64,000 bases of DNA from Paramecium octaurelia (GCA_905182995.1 CAJJDP010000093.1:126563-190562), one strand, 5' to 3'; positions 14,409 to 26,890 are shown, numbered from the stretch's first letter. Notes: generated by a model from the sequence alone, not told the origin. A program made the numbers and translations.

Positions 14409-15163
14409 TCATTATTTATATTTTGTTATTAGTAGATTTTAGACTTCTTCATATGCTATTGGATCACTGCTCATCAGTTTTTTGTGAAGTAACTTGATAT
14501 TTTTGTATGACTATAATATTTACAGTGTTTTATCATCCGTCAGATTCAAAAGCTATTTTATTTCATCATCTTAATTATAATGGAATTCTTACATAAAGGC
14601 ATATTCTCTTGATTCCAAACTTAAAACTATTGTAATTTCATTCTCATCATGTTGAAATTGAATTTTCTCTAAGCCATCTCAGTCTAATGCTCCTTTCCTA
14701 TGTGAATGAAGCCGTCGTTTTTCCTAAAAAAGAGCTTAAAGGGTTAATTATTCTAATCTTTAGTCACTTGAACATTACGAGTGGAAATATGTCTCTTTAT
14801 ATGCTTGGTCTATTTAATGATTTTGAAATGTTTGTCAATCTGTTTGCTGTTTAATTCAGATTCATTTTCATCAAGAATGATTGTTGGAGTTGTTTAAGGT
14901 AGCTCTTTGAGCAATTTTAGATTCAGCCTTATTCGTGTACCACTAACTGACACAAATTAAGAACAAGTTTATGTTTGTTCTTTTTCATTTGGCTAAGGGG
15001 GCTGTAGTGTGGTTTGCTATGCTTGAAAGGGTTAAAAGTAAGGGAACTGGTAGTACATAAAGGGAAAAAAGATTTATTGGGAATTCATAAACTGAGGTAT
15101 GCACAACGGAAATCCAAAAGGTTGAGCATTAATGTTGACTGAGAGATACTCATTGTTATTCAT
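14409..15163 (-). CDS. hypothetical Gln/Pro/Phe-rich protein with an apparent 1-base frameshift
   Basis: From ATG at 15163-15161 the frame is open and protein-like: an aromatic, Gln/Pro-rich N-terminus, then a basic region containing FRKNDGFIHIGKEH. Near 14680 the coding character switches to another frame (DGLEKIQFQHDENEIT onward), which runs to TGA at 14411-14409. No GT-AG intron of suitable length joins the two frames. One extra base at the GAG/ATGG junction would restore a continuous protein of about 251 residues. Either the gene is frameshifted in this copy or a base was lost in assembly. Family unknown. Confidence 0.5.
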
Positions 15164-15624
15164 AAAAAAAATAATAACATCAAAAAACAAAACAAGATCA
15201 ATCAATATACTATACTCCGTCAATAATATTTTAAAAAATTTATTAATTCTTGCTTTTTATATAGAACGATCAGGAGCAATCATTTAAACAATTTATATTA
15301 AAGCTTTCTTCGATCTTAAAAAGGTTCTAATGATAACTCATATAGATTTCTTGTTTTTTGTTTTACTTTTCAAATATATTTTCTTATTTTTTATGTAAAC
15401 TCTAAAGAAAAAATTTGAAGCATATTTCATAAGAATTTAATACTCATTATAAGAATAATCGAATGTGGATTAATCAATTTAGAAGAAAAATCACTCTACA
15501 AACTTCCTCATCTTGTGTTGCATTATAAATCTATAAAAAAATACAAGAATATAAGCAATTTTTAGAATTCTTTGAAGATATTTAAATTGATATTATAATA
15601 ATGAACTTAATACATTTACTTATG
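15164..15624. other. AT-rich spacer, nothing recognised
   Basis: 461 nt upstream of the 14409-15163 gene and downstream of PSD. No long open frame and no RNA signature seen. Confidence 0.5.
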
Positions 15625-16718
15625 TCAATAAGTAGCAACAGATTGTCCAAAATAAACCTTTTGTTGAGCCTTCACATTCCAATCTATAGATGTACTTTCA
15701 AAAATCATTACAACTGTGGATCCTATACTTAATGAGTATAAATTGTACCCATTTCAAATCTTCCAATCTCCTATCCTTTCTTAATTTGCACTCCTTTTTC
15801 GCATGATTAATATGGAGCATTAACTGGAAGATTAGAGTAATTTCTGTATCCACTTTTATGTTATGTGTTAGTATTAGTAATCAAATCTGAATCGAAATTA
15901 ACCTTCATTGAACCAACATTAGTTGCCCCAATGAATATAATGTACATCAATCCTTATTCCCACTCTCCTTCAAGAACCACTCTTTCATTCCCTTCATATA
16001 ATCCCTATTTAAGTAAAAAATAGCAATACTTATCTAAGACTGCTTTCCTTAACAGGTGCTAATTTCCCTGGAATGTGCAACCTACTTCTTGCAATGAAAT
16101 CTACAGGACAATGGTAGCGATGGTAGTCTCCAGGAGCAAGGTAAAAGATACAAGACCATAGATTTGATGAATCCTATTTTTTTTTGAATTCCATTTCATA
16201 TCCCTTGATGCCTGTTAAAAATTATCCAATTTGATATGTAACCCTTTTAACTAACAAACATTCATTCTTTGTGACTTTGCTTATGGATAAGATCTTTGAA
16301 TCAGCAGGACTGACCATTCCACATTCTATTTTTCTGGGTTTAATTTATCTAGTAAAGAATTTATTGAATGTTTCGTAATAGTTCAATGGGTGGATCATGT
16401 CTTGACGTCTTACTTTATAGATTTCGCTGAATATTGTGTAAATAGGCATTCTTGCTTATTGATGTTAATATTACCTCATAATCTTGGGGATGTAGAGATT
16501 CATTACATATCCTGTGGACTACGATACATATCTAGAGATTGGCAACTCCATGAGTTTCTTAACGATTATCAACAAAACTAGGAGTTTCAGATAATATAAC
16601 TAGGATTGGAAACAAGAATTACGTTTTGAAATTATGAAGTGAGTAAGTCAACAGCGTAGTTAAGACCATACAGAACCAGGACCAAGAGGGAAAGATTCTT
16701 AAAGTGGGTTTATTTCAT
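15625..16718 (-). CDS. PSD: phosphatidylserine decarboxylase proenzyme
   Basis: 339 residues with three introns: 16600-16622 (23 nt), 16005-16029 (25 nt) and 15723-15748 (26 nt). The enzyme converts phosphatidylserine to phosphatidylethanolamine on a membrane. A hydrophobic N-terminus (LLVLVLYGL, then LKLLVLLIIVKKL) is followed by ELPISRYVSQSTG, NYYETFNKFFTR, CGMVSPADSKIL and PGDYHRYHCPVD. The self-cleavage site that makes the pyruvoyl group is Gly-Ser-Thr in FEMGSTVVMIFES (usually LGST). All landmarks of an active family member are present. The ATG shares its A with the TGA of the upstream gene on the same strand. A mitochondrial or endomembrane location cannot be decided from sequence. Confidence 0.93.
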
Positions 16719-19700
16719 CAATTATTAAATGTTTAATAATTCATTTCAATATTGAGTGTGTTATGGTTTTAATGATGCACTTATTTTTTTATATTGAAGT
16801 AAATGAAGAACCCCGTTATGAACAAGATTGTCAGAAATATACCCAATAAGATCCATTATTGAGTGGATTCCTGCAAATTGTTAGAATAGTTCATCTCTAT
16901 TATTGGCAACGGATATGTGAGTTCTTCAATCTCATACTCTATTTACAATTGCACTTTCCCAACCACACTCAAATACTTCGCTTATTGGTCTTTGGTGGTA
17001 AAAGTGACAGTCGTAAAGTTGCTCGTATTGCTTTATTCAACAACCTAAGTATATTTACCATAAACGTTAGTCTTATTGTTGACATAATTGGATTCAAACA
17101 TGCAGGCAAGACTCTTTTCCCCAATTGCTTATTGCATCCTTACAATAAAATAAATATGGATTGCTTAAATATCCTTTTTTACTTATACAAGGTTTGGGAT
17201 ATGGATGATCAAATTATCGTCAACTTTGTACCAATCAATGGATTTTTCACTAATTTCAAAAGATGTTTGTGGAACAACTTCTCCTTAATCAAAAGTCTGT
17301 TATTTAATAAAATATGATGAAATTTTGTTTTTGTTGTCGTCATGTTCATGACTTGATATCAATTTCACTAAAAAATAATATTTACCTTCATCAAGTTACA
17401 GAGTGGATTGAATATGATCTTAGGAAGAATTCATCACTTAAATTTCAAATATTTGTTTAGCAAGATTAGTTTAATTTTTTGTTCCTTAGACTAATATAGA
17501 TCCAGAGCAAGTAAATACTTCCAAGAAGAGTTTTGATTTTTATAACAAAAATACTTCATAATAATTTGGTTATCCAATTTTAGTTAACTGATATTGCGAT
17601 ATACTATCAATCAAAGCATTTAACTCACCATTTGTAATTATTACTCTGACAAAAGTAGAATTATGCAAGGCCTTGATGGAAATTTCATACAATCCAAATT
17701 AATCATACAGATGATATGAGATAGCTTTAGGATATTTATTAAAATAATTAATAGGCTTGATGGAAGTATGAATTATATCAAAATATAGATTATCAATTGA
17801 TTGATGTATATTTTAGATTTGTAGAGTTATATACTTTTATTGATTATTAGATGTTTGAGTGATGGATTGATATTAGAGTTGTAGAGTCTCTTGAGCTTTT
17901 ATTTAATAAGTCATCATCTAACCCAAATGAATAGTTTAAGTCTATTTCTCAATTCTAACTGCACCGATCATAAAGATAGAAACAGGCGACAATGATTCCA
18001 CTTTCATTGTAATCAAATACACTGAGGAATCATTTTTTTAGAATAGAAGCAAAGAGTCCTTTTAAATTCTAAATGTTGCATCTGCTTCATCATTATGTCG
18101 AAGTTCTTAACCTTCCTTCACATACAATTTGATGTCACCGCTTATCAATTAGACACTGATTTGAACATCAACATTTGAATAAAAGCGATATTGAGCAGTC
18201 TCTGATTCATTCAAAACTTCTCTCCATTGAAGATTGTCATGTAGAGTAGTCTAATACTTTTGACTACTGAATTCAATCAAACCTTTACTGTTCCCTTGGA
18301 CGGCTGTGATTTCAATTGAATAAACGCAACCCACTTTTTCACAAGTCTTCACTTTAAATGATTTTTGTTTATCAACAATTTCATCAATAAACAAATGATC
18401 ATCAGTACTAATGATGGTTTCATCATCAATCGACTCCAATTTTTTGGCCCTGACTTATAATTTACCTTGTTGTGCAAATACAACAATCTTATACTCCTAA
18501 TCATTTGGATTCTCTCTAAAAATGTAATAATGTGGTATATCTTCATTGAATAGAACATCAAATGGATAGCCAAGGAAAGCATTGTAAAATTTGGCATCGT
18601 CGATATTGTAATTAATTTGAAATTCACAATCGCCTTCCCCAAACACTCCTATGATATAATCATCCTTTGCCAAATATCTATCATTATTCTCTTATAGAAT
18701 ATAATTTGATTCAAAGATATTTGACCACTCTTGATTATAATCAGATAGACTGGGTCTCTTGTCCTTCCCTTTTGATATTCTAGCAGTAACAAGATCCCCG
18801 CCTCCTTTGACATGAATATTAACTTGTATCGACTTAACATCTTAGGTTAAACTGAGCTTGTAATACTTGGTTTAACCTTTATCAATAATGTCGATAATAG
18901 GATCTGAAAGAGTCAATAGTTTGACTTCTTCATAGACACCAATCGTATAGGTGTCATTTTAATAGTGAGGCTCAATAGGTTAAACCCGGATGTATAAAAT
19001 CTAATACTTCTCAGTTTCAGGGATCGTAAAACTTTAAAATTAGGTGAAATAAGAATGCGATTAGAATGTTTCATATTTCAGATCATAATTATCCTTATTA
19101 CCATAGTAGGGTTCAACATTTGCTTTACTTCCTCCATAGGAATACCACTACAATGAGACTTCTTTATTTTTTTTGAGGATATAATAGAATAGAGTTTCTT
19201 GTTCAAAAGTGACAGTTTAGGGGTATCCTTCATGGAGTTGAATTATACTATTATTATATTTGGTAGATATGGTGTAGAAGATTGTTCCTGATGAAGAGGA
19301 CACAGCTATGTAAATGAAACACAGATTCTTTTCGTTAATCTTAGTTGTATTCTGAGGGCATTGTAAATCAGTGCCTGGAATTGTTAAATTTTTTCCAATG
19401 AGATAAATATTGTAGTGTTTTAGGCTTGGATGTGTATTTTTCTAATCTAATGATATGAACATGTCTAAATCGACTACATCATTGCCTGAGTAGATATCTT
19501 TAGTAATTATGAGATTTCTTGCCTGCATAGGTAATTTATAATATCTAAATTTATTCTCAGCTACAGTGCCTATAATCTATTACCCTACCTGATAAAATTC
19601 AATATCTCCATGCATAGTATATTGGATGATAAATTCTCCATGATCATTCAAATTCTGGACACCAATGTAATATTATGTTGCGTAATTAGGATCATCAATG

Positions 19701-21026
19701 TTAATTTCTATTTGCTTTTAGTCTTTCCATTGATAACTATTGCTATCTGGTATTTCTTTATTTTTTAGATTGGACTTAACATACATAATGAAGTTGCCTT
19801 CGATATTTTATAATGTAATTGTAAAGTTTTGTTTCTATGTCAATTAAATCTAAAAGAAACTGTATTGATCTCCGGATAAGTATTTTTGTGGTACTCCACT
19901 TTGCAATTAGATGAAATAAGTTTGATTGATGGTTTAATATCTTTCCACTTAAGTGTAAATACCATATTGACATTAAGTATACCCATACACACTCAAATAG
20001 TAAGTCTTAGCATTGCTAGCTTTCAATTGGGAAGTACTCTTCATTTCGAAATTATCAGCATTTGGATATTGTTCAGATGAACTGCCAAACAATATACATG
20101 TTCCATTATATTGAGTGATTTAGAATTTTACACTTTTTATATTAGTATCATTGGGAATGTTGTACAAATAATAAATATAGAATCCTTCTTCAACATGAAA
20201 TTGCTCTTATTGTCCCTCTCTCAAAACAACATGCTATTCCTGGTGTTTAGCCAAAATACGAAATTGTGTTTTAGAATCACTTTTCAATCCAATTAAATAA
20301 TAACAATCTTAGCAGTCATTATGAACAAAAGTAAGCGACGATTAAGTAAGATGAATGGCTGTATCAGTACTATTGCCTTCATAATCACTCAAAGTGATCT
20401 AGCAATCCTCAGTGTTACATTGCTTTAAGAACTTTTCTGCTTGATTTGCTGTAATCTACAAAGTAATTTATTCTGTTGATTAAATGGGTTTCAATTTAAA
20501 CTGAAGGATCTCTTTTTCTACTAATTCACCACTATTATGAAAATTAGTTTTACCTTAGTGGAATGTTGTATTCCAACTATTGGATACCGTCCCAAATATA
20601 AGTAACCAAAGAATAGCCGGATACAACTTCACTAGAAACACCAATATAGAATTGATTATCTGTACAATTAACTGCCTGTCTTTCTTAGTAGGAAATTGAG
20701 AGTTATTACATGAACCAAGATCCTGTTTACCATTCGTAATAATCTAATAGCTTTGGTTCCCTACTCTATAATTATTCATAATTACGTATCACAATCTACA
20801 GCTACCTTAGGATTGCCAATCTATGGTAGCAATTATACTATCAAAGTACGATTCTACAATTTTTCTGGATTGTGCAATTATAATCTATATACCTTATAAT
20901 CATAGGCTTCGATAGCATCATCGACTACTTCATTTAAGTTGATTTACTTCACTACAAAGATTGTTGAATTTCATTACCTGTTCCATTTGCCAATGCCATG
21001 GCAAGCATCAAGAGGAATGCATACAT
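16718..21026 (-). CDS. large type I membrane protein with repeated Cys-containing beta-rich modules
   Basis: ATG at 21026-21024 gives a signal peptide (MYAFLLMLAMALANG). The gene ends at TGA 16720-16718 after a transmembrane segment, WILLGIFLTILFITGFFIYF, and a short basic tail. The extracellular part, roughly 1,250 residues, consists of related modules of about 110-130 residues with Cys-x-x-Cys pairs and Tyr/Gly signatures such as CYYLIGLKSDSKTQF and YYLSVCGYTQCQYG. They recall pre-peptidase C-terminal (PPC-like) beta-sandwiches; that is inference. Several short introns were identified, including 20952-20977 (26 nt) and one of 25 nt near 20785. Exact exon structure in 18850-20300 was not fully resolved. 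A surface or vesicle glycoprotein is likely. Confidence 0.65.
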
Positions 21027-21174
21027 ATTATATAATTATTTAATATTATAATTCTAATAATTACTTCACATTATGATTCATATCAATCTATTACTTCTAT
21101 TTTATGTTTATCTGGCTATTTATTTGATTAAAATTGAGAAATGGCAAATAAATTTTATTTTTTTATAATCAGCT

Positions 21175-22452
21175 ATGGGTCAAGCAGTTAGTTCAAATAA
21201 TCCTCTTGATTACAAATTTGATATCCCGAGGCCACAATTTAACAGGGGTGAACTTGATCACTTAAAAAGTAATGAGCTAGAAAGCCTCTCGAACCTTAGA
21301 ATCTACACTAACTTGGATATTGATGACCAAGGATTTAATTTCGATAATATTAATTGTTTCGACTTTGAGGAACATTCTTAAGGCGCTGGAGCATATTATT
21401 ATGGTTAGTTAGATGGGGGAAAGAGGAAGGGCTTAGGAATTTAAGTGTATGAAGAACCGAGTTCTGGAATTAAAATGGCCTTCGGAACTTTTTAAAACAA
21501 CTTACTTGAAGGTTACGGGTTAGCAATATATCACGATAAAACCTATTATCATGGCGAATGGAAAATGGGGAAATGTGAAGGCTTTGGTTATTACTCTACC
21601 AGTTATGGTGATTTCTATCTAGGAAAATGGAGAGGCGGTGAATTTATAAGTGGCATTTATAGAACGTATAAGCAAGATCATCTATTTTAGATCAGACTTT
21701 GAGTATGTAGGGGAGTTAAGTAAAGGCAGTTTTCATGGAATTGGAAGATGTTATTATTTTGATGGAGCCATAGTCCAAGGGAATTGGTGTTATGATTAAT
21801 TAGAGGGATTTGCTAATCACTAATTTCCAAATAAGGATAACTATGTTGGTTATTATAAGAAATCTCTTAAGCATGGGAAGGGAATTTTGTATGAGAATTC
21901 AGAATAGAAAATATATGAAGGCGAATTCTTTTTTGATCATTTTCATGGTGTTGGAAAAGAAATTGACAAAGAGAAAAAATAATTCATTTCTGCTGTTTTT
22001 AGATAAGGCAAGCCCTATAAACTTTACAGTAAATAAACATATCAAGATGAATATAACGGAGAATAAGAGTGGATTTTGACGGAGTATGACTAAAATAATT
22101 AAGAAGTGGATAGAAGCTTATGTGTTATTAGTGATTACAATTTCGAATTACAATTATCTCAAGGAGGAGATAATTATGTATTAGTATTAGATATTCTTAG
22201 GAAGCAATTTATAAAGATAACTTAAATTTAAACTAGAGAATGGATGAAATTTTGAGGAAAAGTGAGGGATATAAGGAGGAACATTAAAAATTAGAAAAAA
22301 GACTTAAATAATTAACAATATTGCATCAGCTATAAAAATGGCATTACGAATAAAATTAAGATAGATTTCCTCATCATTTTAGAAGTTAGTATTAAAAGTT
22401 TCTTTAATAAGAATAATAAAAATAATAATAAGAACAATAAATAGAATAATGA
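21175..22452 (+). CDS. MORN-repeat protein with acylation N-terminus, 409 aa
   Basis: Introns 21666-21690 (25 nt) and 22178-22200 (23 nt). The N-terminus MGQAVSS is a good N-myristoylation signal. The middle carries MORN repeats (GAYYYGQLDGGKRKGLG, YHGEWKMGKCEGFG, YLGKWRGGEF, YVGELSKGSFHGIG, YVGYYKKSLKHGKG, YEGEFFFDHFHGVG), which in other proteins bind phospholipid or scaffold at membranes. The C-terminal exon is a coiled coil (KEEHQKLEKRLKQL) ending in Gln/Glu repeats. It lies convergent to the NCLX-like exchanger gene, 79 nt away. A cortical or ciliary scaffold role is inference. Confidence 0.85.
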
Positions 22453-22531
22453 TAATGAATTTATTACCCAATTTATATTCAATTATATGAAATAACTATT
22501 ATTTAATTCCATTAATATAAATATTATATTA

Positions 22532-24359
22532 TCATTTCTTTACCCATGCATGATAAAATGCAGATGAAGAAGACAAAATAAAAAAAACGCTATAAAATAT
22601 AGTTAGTAACTTAGCAATGAATTTAGTTATTATATAATGATTACGAACGACCATTATTAATGTGAATAAGAGATTAAGGAAAGCAGCCAATATAACCATT
22701 AATTTAAAAGCATTTTATTCTATGTCTATAATACTGAATAGATTGAACTTGATGGGACCTGAATTAACAAAATTTTGCTTCAGAAACGCAACACTAAAGC
22801 CAATCAAATTGGTGAACATTTATCCAACTACAGTATTAGCTAAATCAATTACAATAAATTCCATTTAATGCCATGATTGCTATTAATAAGGTTATTTATT
22901 ACCATAACCTTCCTCTGCTAATGAAACTAAAGTGATGCAATCAGGTAGTACATTCCCCATAGCGATTAAGCTGAATCCCAAAAATGTCTTATTCAATTCT
23001 GTAATAATTGCCCAAAATTAGAGGAAGTCTATCAGTAATCCAGATAAAAAGAATATCCAAACTAAGGAACCTAAAATACAATATAGTTGAATATAAAAAA
23101 AATAGCTTGGCGGAGTTCTTTAAGAAGGAGTGGTTGTGTTGATAAAGATTGACATTCCAAATCCAAACATCAAGGCCAAAAAGTAAACCCACCAAGGAGG
23201 GAAACCAAACACAACAGAAACAAAGAAAACTGATCCAGGTATAGGGAAGACTAAAATAAGTAAATCTTAGATATATTGAATTACTTATGGCTTAATTTTT
23301 ATCGAATTGATCCTCTTAAGGTTTAGGCAATGTGAATTTGAGTATCATTTACAATGGATATATGATTACAGCCCTAACTTTTTCATGCATTGACAATCTT
23401 TCCCATTTTTATTTCTAGGTTTCAAGATTGGCCATAGTAAGCTTGACTGCTGATCTGAATTTCTTAGCGAGCATTTTAACTCTTGCATCTCCAGATACAT
23501 AATTTAATCTAATCAAAGGAGTTGCCCACTTTACTGGTTTTGCTGCTTATTCCATTTCTGATTTTTTATCCCATAAATAAATTAATTTCATATCATCAAA
23601 TTTCTGTGCAATCTCTAAATCGTATTTCGCCTCATTAACAGTCTAAACTCTCTCTCCTAAACTATCTTTTCTGCTTTTTAATATTTTGTCTCTTTCTTAA
23701 TAGTAAACCAAAGACACCAAAATCAAATACAAAACTGTAAGTGAGATACTGGAAAAGTAGGAAATCTGACCTATCACTCCAAATACCATAATAACAAATA
23801 TGGAAATTATTTGAAATCCAACATTCCTCCAGAAATGCACAGGCTCCATCTTTATTTGAGATTTAGATGTCTTTGTAATCAAATATACGCCTATACTACA
23901 CAAGAACTAAACAATATAATTTTTGTTCTTAATTTACAAATCCTGCTCCCATTGTGGCGCCTATGTTGTAATCTATGCCTCCCGGATACGATGAAGCCAC
24001 TAAGGCTGTAAGGACATCTCCTGCTCCATTTCCAAAAGCCAAAAGAGTGACTCCAGCCATAATCTCAGAAATTTCAAAACGCACTTTCACAGCTTCCAAT
24101 GAGGGAATTAAATATTCTTTTATCACTTCACTTATTCCATTGTAAACCAAATAGCCCACAAATCCAGAGACTATTAAGGTTGTCTATTTCATATACTAAT
24201 TTACCATTATGGATCCATTCAACCAACAATAACTCAAGATGCTGTAATTGAAATATAAAAAATCATGTTGGCAATACTATTATGCGATAAAACATTATTA
24301 ACTATGTTCAGTAGTTTACATGAACTAAGATTTTTAGCATGATAAGTTCTTTGGTTCAT
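22532..24359 (-). CDS. NCLX/SLC24-type cation-Ca2+ exchanger
   Basis: Start at 24359 with N-terminal introns of about 26 nt and 21 nt; end TGA 22534-22532; about 570 residues. The two inverted alpha-repeats that form the ion path are visible: IMAGVTLLAFGNGAGDVLTA (Gly where NCLX usually has Pro) and FLGFSLIAMGNVLPDCITL. About ten hydrophobic helices surround a central cytoplasmic loop rich in Lys/Glu. The upstream Cys-containing segment NYSILSYCW matches the NCLX N-terminal pattern. Such proteins exchange Na+ or Li+ for Ca2+ across mitochondrial or plasma membranes. It is divergent from the IQ/MORN gene, with 46 nt between the start codons. Confidence 0.88.
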
Positions 24360-24405
24360 ATGGAGCTTCAGCTAAATGCCAATACATTTTAAATATTTTT
24401 TTATT

Positions 24406-25508
24406 ATGGGGAATAATTGTACCTGTTGGAAACATGACCTAATAAATTAGATTGAGGTCAGAGGCAGTCAAAAACCAAGATGGCAAAGTTTAGAACCGTT
24501 AAAGAGTTAGGAACAAAAGATCATAAAAATGCAGTCCTGGATCCGTGGCTGGTAAGCTCGTTAAAGAGTTTGGAAAATGCAATTACAAAAATACAATGAT
24601 AGTGTTAATGAATAGTTAAGAACGTAGCCTCTGTTTTTTAGGTAGGTATTCCGCAAGTGTGATTAATGTGGGTTAGAGGCAGCTACCTCCATTTGAATTT
24701 GGAATCGACGATATAAATGATTAACTTGTTCATTAGAAAGTTCTTAAAGCACCAAGCAAATTAGAAAATGGGTCAATGTATTTCGGAGAATGGATCAATG
24801 ATTTAAGACATGGCAAAGGCATTCTAATATGTGATGTATGTTATAAATACAATATTCAAGGATGGATCAAAATATGAAGGTTATTTCAACTAAGGCAATG
24901 CACATGGAAGAGGGAGATTGATACATTCAAATGGGGAGGTTTATGAAGGGCAATGGGAGAATGATGAAGCGCATGGGTTAGGTACTTATATTCATGAAGA
25001 TGGGGCAAATTATACTGGCTAATGGGAACATGATTTATAGCATGGGAAGGGAATTGAAAAATGGCCAGATGGAAGGTATGATGATATGTATAAAGTAGTT
25101 ATTTTGAAGGTTTCTATAAAAATGGCAAGAAGGATGGATTGGGTAAATTTGTGTGGATTGATGGAGCTATCTATGAAGGGGAATTTAGAAGTAATAACAT
25201 TGATGGATATGGGAAATATACTTGGCCAGACAGCAAATATTATCAAGGATATTGGAAAAACAATAAGAAGTAAATCATATACTTAAAATAGAAATGGAAA
25301 AGGAAAATATGTATGGCCTGATGGAAAAATATATGAAGGAGACTTTTTGAATGATCAAAAACATGGTTAAGGCATTTTGAAGTTTCCAGATGGCCGAATT
25401 TATGAAGGAGAGTGGTAAAACGATAAATAACATGGGAAGGCATTACTAAGATTACCAAATGGTAAAACATCCTATGGTGAATGGAAAAATGGAATTCGTA
25501 TCAATTGA
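24406..25508 (+). CDS. IQ-motif and MORN-repeat protein with MGNNC N-terminus, 333 aa
   Basis: Four introns: 24646-24676 (31 nt), 24836-24860 (25), 25076-25098 (23) and 25270-25291 (22). The N-terminus MGNNCTC fits myristoylation plus palmitoylation. An IQ calmodulin-binding motif follows around residues 40-55 ([14 protein letters not shown]). From about residue 115 there are nine to ten MORN repeats of the form YEGxWxNDxxHGxG. This suggests a calmodulin-regulated membrane scaffold. Its start is 46 nt from the divergent exchanger start, so the two may share a promoter. I infer, but cannot show, joint Ca2+ function. Confidence 0.88.
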
Positions 25509-25579
25509 TATACTTTAGTCATTTATATAAAACAATTCCCAGGTTTGTCTCTTTATATTTTATATATAAATTTGAAATC

Positions 25580-26278
25580 ATGAGTACATAATACACATAG
25601 TTGAGGATTGTAATATAGCTCCATTAAAGTGAAGCTTGTAATAAATTTATTAAGGCTAACCCTCTGAATTATAGTTTTTGGTTACAGTTACAGTTTTCTA
25701 AATTTAGTACCCTTTAGAATCTTCTATAAGTAATTCCTACTACACTAATATTATATAAGAATGGCAAATTTTATTATTAAAATGGTCACAGATATCCGTA
25801 AGTTATGAATCTCTTCAATTGATTAAGTAGATTTTTTATAGCCCTTAAAATCTACTTTTTTGAAATGAATCAGAAAAAGTCAAGGTAAATTAGATAAATT
25901 TTTAGAGCATTATGCAATAGTTTTTTAGATTAGGCAATTTATTGTATTTATCATATGCTATAACTCATTTTGGAACTCTAAGATATGTATCCTGGCATAA
26001 ATAATATTTGTTAATCTTCGCATCTCATTAATAATAGAAAAAGATTAAACCAATTTTTTAGCTTAATCAATTTGTGAACATTAATTAGTCCTTTCAATAG
26101 GATGGATTCTTAAAATAATTTTTAATAATACAGGCTCTGTTTTGATCCCTAATGGTATATCATATTTAGCATACCTTCTAATCATAATGGAAGTTAAGCC
26201 ATTTCAAATAAATTAAATTGCAATAATAAAGATATAAAATCAATAGGGTTAACAACAATTATAATAAATAGTTTGTGA
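25580..26278 (+). CDS. hypothetical protein, needs short introns
   Basis: ATG at 25580; the same frame is coding-like to TGA 26276-26278 but carries two earlier TGAs. The first is removed by a 33-nt GTAAG...TAG intron at about 25797-25829. The second, near 26072, would need an in-frame intron as short as 15 nt, or it may be the true stop. The N-terminal part (WLQLQFSKFSTLQNLLQ) and the later part (FDPQWYIIFSIPSNHNGS) look like protein. No domain recognised. Confidence 0.4.
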
Positions 26279-26584
26279 GATATGGATTTATATAATAAAA
26301 CTGAACTGATTTTTTTTCTTAGGTTGGAACCGAAATAAATAGTAATAGCGAGTTCAGTTTGAATGGGGAAAACAAGGCATTTTAATCTGATTAAAATTGA
26401 AATATATACAGTTAAGCTGTGTATTGATTGTTTAGACCTTTTTGTATTTTACTAAAGTGTTTTGTTATCCCCAAAAAATTATTTAATTTCATATATCAGG
26501 GGAAATACTAAAAATTTAAAAAGCTCGAAATGATATTCTTATGTCACAACAATGTTACTTAACGAAAAATTTTTCAAAGCTTCT
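26279..26584. other. AT-rich spacer
   Basis: About 306 nt with nothing recognised. Short + strand openings only. Confidence 0.45.
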
Positions 26585-26890
26585 TCAAATATATTACTTA
26601 ATTTTACTTTTATTAATATCCTATTCCAAATATTTTGGGTTTTACTCAATTGCTGTCTCTTTTAAATAAAACACTACCTCTTATAGATTTTGGTTTCCTT
26701 TCTTAAATGATATCATATAACTTGCTTTCTTATCCTTATATTCATCTCCTTTGTGAATTCTCATTACTTTCTCAGGAATCTTCAAATTTTTTACATATTA
26801 TTATAAGCCTAATTATTTCTCAAGTTGTTCTTTTCCATTATTCTTTCTCTTGAAGTAATTCTTTTTGCTTTTTTAGACAAATTAATTTTG
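26585..26890 (-). CDS. basic protein fragment, start not found
   Basis: A TGA-free, strongly Lys-rich frame (KSKKNYFKRKNNGKEQLEKQ ... HKGDEYKDKKASYMISFKKG) ends at TGA 26587-26585. No ATG occurs in frame upstream. The start must lie in a separate small exon or the gene is broken. No family recognised. Confidence 0.35.

Noticed and set aside
16390-17317. Two plus-strand open frames
   Set aside because: Antisense to PSD and to the C-terminus of the large membrane protein; no start context or domain, and both minus-strand genes read through with canonical introns.
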